Origin: an uncultured Thiodictyon sp.
Lineage (GTDB): Bacteria; Pseudomonadota; Gammaproteobacteria; Chromatiales; Chromatiaceae
Direction of reading: 5' to 3'
DNA length: 55,395 bases
Assembly: GCA_903837595.1 (NCBI GenBank)
Contig: CAILVI010000405.1
Coordinates: 1-55,395, forward strand
Below are positions 53,613-55,395 of this stretch, piece after piece. Position numbers and translations under genes: made by a program. The notes under the pieces were generated by a model. The model saw only the letters and a program-made list of their open reading frames with translations, was not told where the DNA came from and ran no database searches. Numbering within the stretch: position 1 is the stretch's first letter; each line of letters starts with the position of its first letter.

Positions 53613-53638
53613 GTCGGTCGGCTTTCAGGCCGACCGAC
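53613..53638. terminator. Hairpin between the glycosidase and FHA genes
   Basis: GTCGGTCGGC (53613-53622), loop TTTCAG, GCCGACCGAC (53629-53638): a 10-bp perfect stem between two convergent genes. It could serve as a bidirectional terminator. No strong T-tract follows on the plus strand. Confidence 0.5.
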
Positions 53639-53752
53639 GGGCATTGCTTGCCCTATTGCTTATGGCACCCGACACGGGACTTCTGCATCCAGTAGTAACT
53701 GCGGAATAGAATTCAGTTGCGCTTGGCCCTTTATCTCCAACGCAAAGACGGC

Positions 53753-54457
53753 TCAGTGGCCGTCGATCGGCCGGTAGTAATATTTCAATGCGGTTCCCTG
53801 GATCTCCAAATCGGAATTATCCATCAGTCGAACGGGGTCTCGCGACGACTCGCCGTTGATCCGTACCCGCCCCCGCTTGGCGGGAATCAAATAGTGGCCG
53901 TCCTGGCGCCGCTGGATCGTGGCCGCCAATCTGGGGGCAAGCCAGCCGCCGCAGCGCAGGTCGCTGTAGCGTCCGCGGCCGAGGGTGAAGTTGATTTTTT
54001 CCAGCAGTATTTTGACGCCCGAGGCGATAACGACAATCTGCCCCATGCGCTGCTTCTCCAATTGCTTCCACCGCGAAGCCATGGCACCAGGCTTCATAAC
54101 GACCGTGCCCAAGTGCTTGAGCTCGGAGCGTTCGCTGATTTCGTGTCCCGTCGTCTCTCCGGACAATCTGGCGCCCGACATAAACACCAACTTGTAGGGG
54201 TAGATTTGAATCTCGTCCCAAAATTTCAGGATGTGTCTGGATACCTTCTGTTGATTGACGAAGACGCCATTCGCACTGCCGTCGTCCACCAGGACGTAGT
54301 GGCTCCCATCGGCTTCGATGTGCGCATGACGCTTGGAGATCCCGGGGTTCTCGAGCACGATATCGTTGTCCGCCGCGCGGCCGATATTGAGATCCTCGGC
54401 TCCCAGTTCCCACTGATCTTCGAGGTTGTCGCCGGAGTAGAGTCGCAGAAAAGGCAT
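53753..54457 (-). CDS. Tandem FHA-domain protein
   Basis: 234 residues with two forkhead-associated folds. The first (residues 1-95) has the classical core LNIGRAADNDIVLENPGISKRHAHIEADGSHYVLVDDGSANGVFVN, with the GR, S-x2-H and NG residues that bind phosphothreonine. The second (residues about 140-234) has FTLGRGRYSDLRCGGWLAPRLAATIQRRQDGHYL and RVRINGESSR; its GR is kept, but the SxxH is replaced by APRLA, so it is probably degenerate. It is cytoplasmic and should read Ser/Thr kinase signalling. No kinase or secretion gene is adjacent in the window. Confidence 0.9.
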   Translation of the reverse strand: MPFLRLYSGDNLEDQWELGAEDLNIGRAADNDIVLENPGISKRHAHIEADGSHYVLVDDGSANGVFVNQQKVSRHILKFWDEIQIYPYKLVFMSGARLSGETTGHEISERSELKHLGTVVMKPGAMASRWKQLEKQRMGQIVVIASGVKILLEKINFTLGRGRYSDLRCGGWLAPRLAATIQRRQDGHYLIPAKRGRVRINGESSRDPVRLMDNSDLEIQGTALKYYYRPIDGH

Positions 54458-55068
54458 GGGTCAAAGCCCTCTTAAGGTTGGATGCGGTCGCCGAAGGCCG
54501 AGCGCTCGATAGCGACGCGGCCACAGACCGCGAGGCGTCGATGGCATCGGGAGAAACCGGCGGGAGAAACCGGGGACCGGCCACAGTTTACTGCTACTTT
54601 GAAGCCAAGCGATCGTTTCCGTCAAGGTCTCAACATGCCCCGACAGGCTCGGATCGAGGCCGCCGGTTACCCCAAGCATGCGACTCTGCGACGCCTACCT
54701 GTTCGCTTGCCAGCGCCACATCGAGCCTAGATCGGAAACCGTGGTCTGCCCCTGAGGTATCCCCACGAATCGCTCCTCCGCTTATGAATCCAACAATAGC
54801 GCCTGGTGGAATTGGGCGACCAATTCTTCCGAGCGTACCAAGACCATCACGGCAGGCCATGGGTTGCTTTTGGCGCAATCGCCGATGCCGAGTCGAACGG
54901 GCTTGGCCCTTGCCTTCGGCAACAACGATTTGCCACTGATCCAATCGGCATACAGTGCGGATGTAGTCGCGCCCCCTCAAGGGTCCAACCCAGTGCCAAC
55001 CAAGTGCCCCGCTAAGCGCGCAACGGCCGCCCCACGCTGTTCCGCCCGCTCCAGGCGCGACCGGTGCT
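54458..55068. other. Gene-poor stretch with a possible RAYT 5' fragment
   Basis: A plus-strand frame at 54634-54730 begins MPRQARIEAAGYPKHATLRR, resembling the first residues of another RAYT subgroup, and then diverges and stops. No other frame in this interval has convincing motifs or ribosome sites. Lying between the FHA gene and a truncated intron reverse transcriptase, it is best read as debris from insertions. Confidence 0.4.
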
Positions 55069-55395
55069 TTACGACCAACCCCCGGCCCCCCGCGGTACCA
55101 CGTCCGATGACATCAACCCGGAGTTGCCCCGACGATGACTTGCCAAGGGTAATAAGGCGTAACTCTCCAGTGCGGTGCGACGCATCACCTGGGGGGTGCC
55201 GTTGCGGTCCGGAAACCAGAACAGCTCGAAACCCAAAAAGGTGACGCGCCGCCTTATGCTCGGATGAAAGCGGCTAAAACGCAAGATCTGCGTCTTCTCC
55301 GGGGCGACTTCGAGGCCGAATTTCTCCAGCCGCTTCGGTAGCACCGCGAAGAACCGCTGTGCATCGTCACGCAAGCGGAAGGCGCAAACGAAATC
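55069..55395 (-). pseudogene. Group II intron reverse transcriptase/maturase, partial and 3'-truncated
   Basis: Reading leftward from the window edge: DFVCAFRLRDDAQRFFAVLPKRL, then FGLEVAPEKTQILRFSRF, RVTFLGFELFWFPDRNG and QVMRRT. The first Asp fits the second D of the YADD catalytic box just outside the window, and the rest matches RT domains 5-7 of bacterial group II intron proteins. After about 55180 the sequence (ALESYALLPLASHRRG) no longer matches the thumb/maturase domain, so the 3' part is lost or replaced. The 5' part lies beyond the right edge. Confidence 0.82.

Noticed and set aside
54630-54980. Minus-strand 116-codon frame between the FHA gene and the intron relic
   Set aside because: Low-complexity composition, no motif, and no plausible start signal.
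1-55395. tRNA, rRNA and CRISPR arrays
   Set aside because: I saw no cloverleaf with a GGTTCGAATCC-type T-arm, no rRNA core sequences and no regularly spaced 24-37 bp repeats; a covariance-model scan would be the decisive test.

Overview
The window looks like a chromosomal stretch of a GC-rich gammaproteobacterium, most plausibly a purple sulfur bacterium (Chromatiaceae or a close relative). This is an inference from the gene mix and GC content: bacterial V-type ATPase subunits, DUF29, a YkgJ protein, PlpD-like phospholipases, abundant palindromic repeats and decaying RAYT and group II intron relics. I could run no database search, and there is no rRNA or tRNA gene to anchor taxonomy.

Left part (1-18.4 kb). 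A decayed type I restriction / YgjP metallopeptidase remnant (1-799) is followed by a Tat-exported metallo-beta-lactamase-fold protein. Next come two tandem patatin / outer-membrane beta-barrel proteins of equal length (type Vd autotransporter architecture). The second runs directly into the V-type ATPase subunit B gene. Subunit D lies 2.3 kb further on. Between B and D sit a repeat cluster, a DUF29 gene, an endonuclease/exonuclease/phosphatase-fold gene with a small partner, and a YkgJ-type cysteine protein. Subunit A is absent. Housekeeping genes follow: an NAD-dependent epimerase, a lipoprotein, purN-purM, a CDP-alcohol phosphatidyltransferase, and a DprE2-like SDR with a HAD-UbiA fusion.

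Middle (18.4-30.3 kb). A minus-strand surface-polysaccharide run carries YdcF/ElyC, heparinase II/III, a WbuB-like glycosyltransferase, WecB and a two-domain dehydrogenase. Two of these genes contain the same double-hairpin palindromic element, read through in frame in opposite orientations. A gene-poor, mobile-looking stretch follows: an XRE/S24 repressor with an operator candidate, a small unknown protein, an Amidase_2 enzyme, a broken RAYT transposase, a secreted protein with three cysteine repeats, and about 1 kb with no supported gene.

Right part (30.3-53.5 kb). This is a large exopolysaccharide locus: an ExeA-type ATPase, a Wzc-like chain-length protein with a defective P-loop, a Wza-like export lipoprotein, two small membrane proteins, a GT87-like enzyme, a flippase-like/GtrB fusion, a GtrA/GT-C fusion, a GT4-like enzyme, an O-antigen-ligase-like protein, two acyltransferases and a 2175-residue secreted protein with two tandem glycosidase-family-9 modules. 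The first module has lysine where the catalytic acid glutamate is expected. Two divergent promoter regions about 7.4 kb apart are paralogous. A 205-bp MITE-like element with 10-bp flanking duplications interrupts a copy of a dispersed repeat. The window closes with a tandem FHA-domain protein and a truncated group II intron reverse transcriptase.
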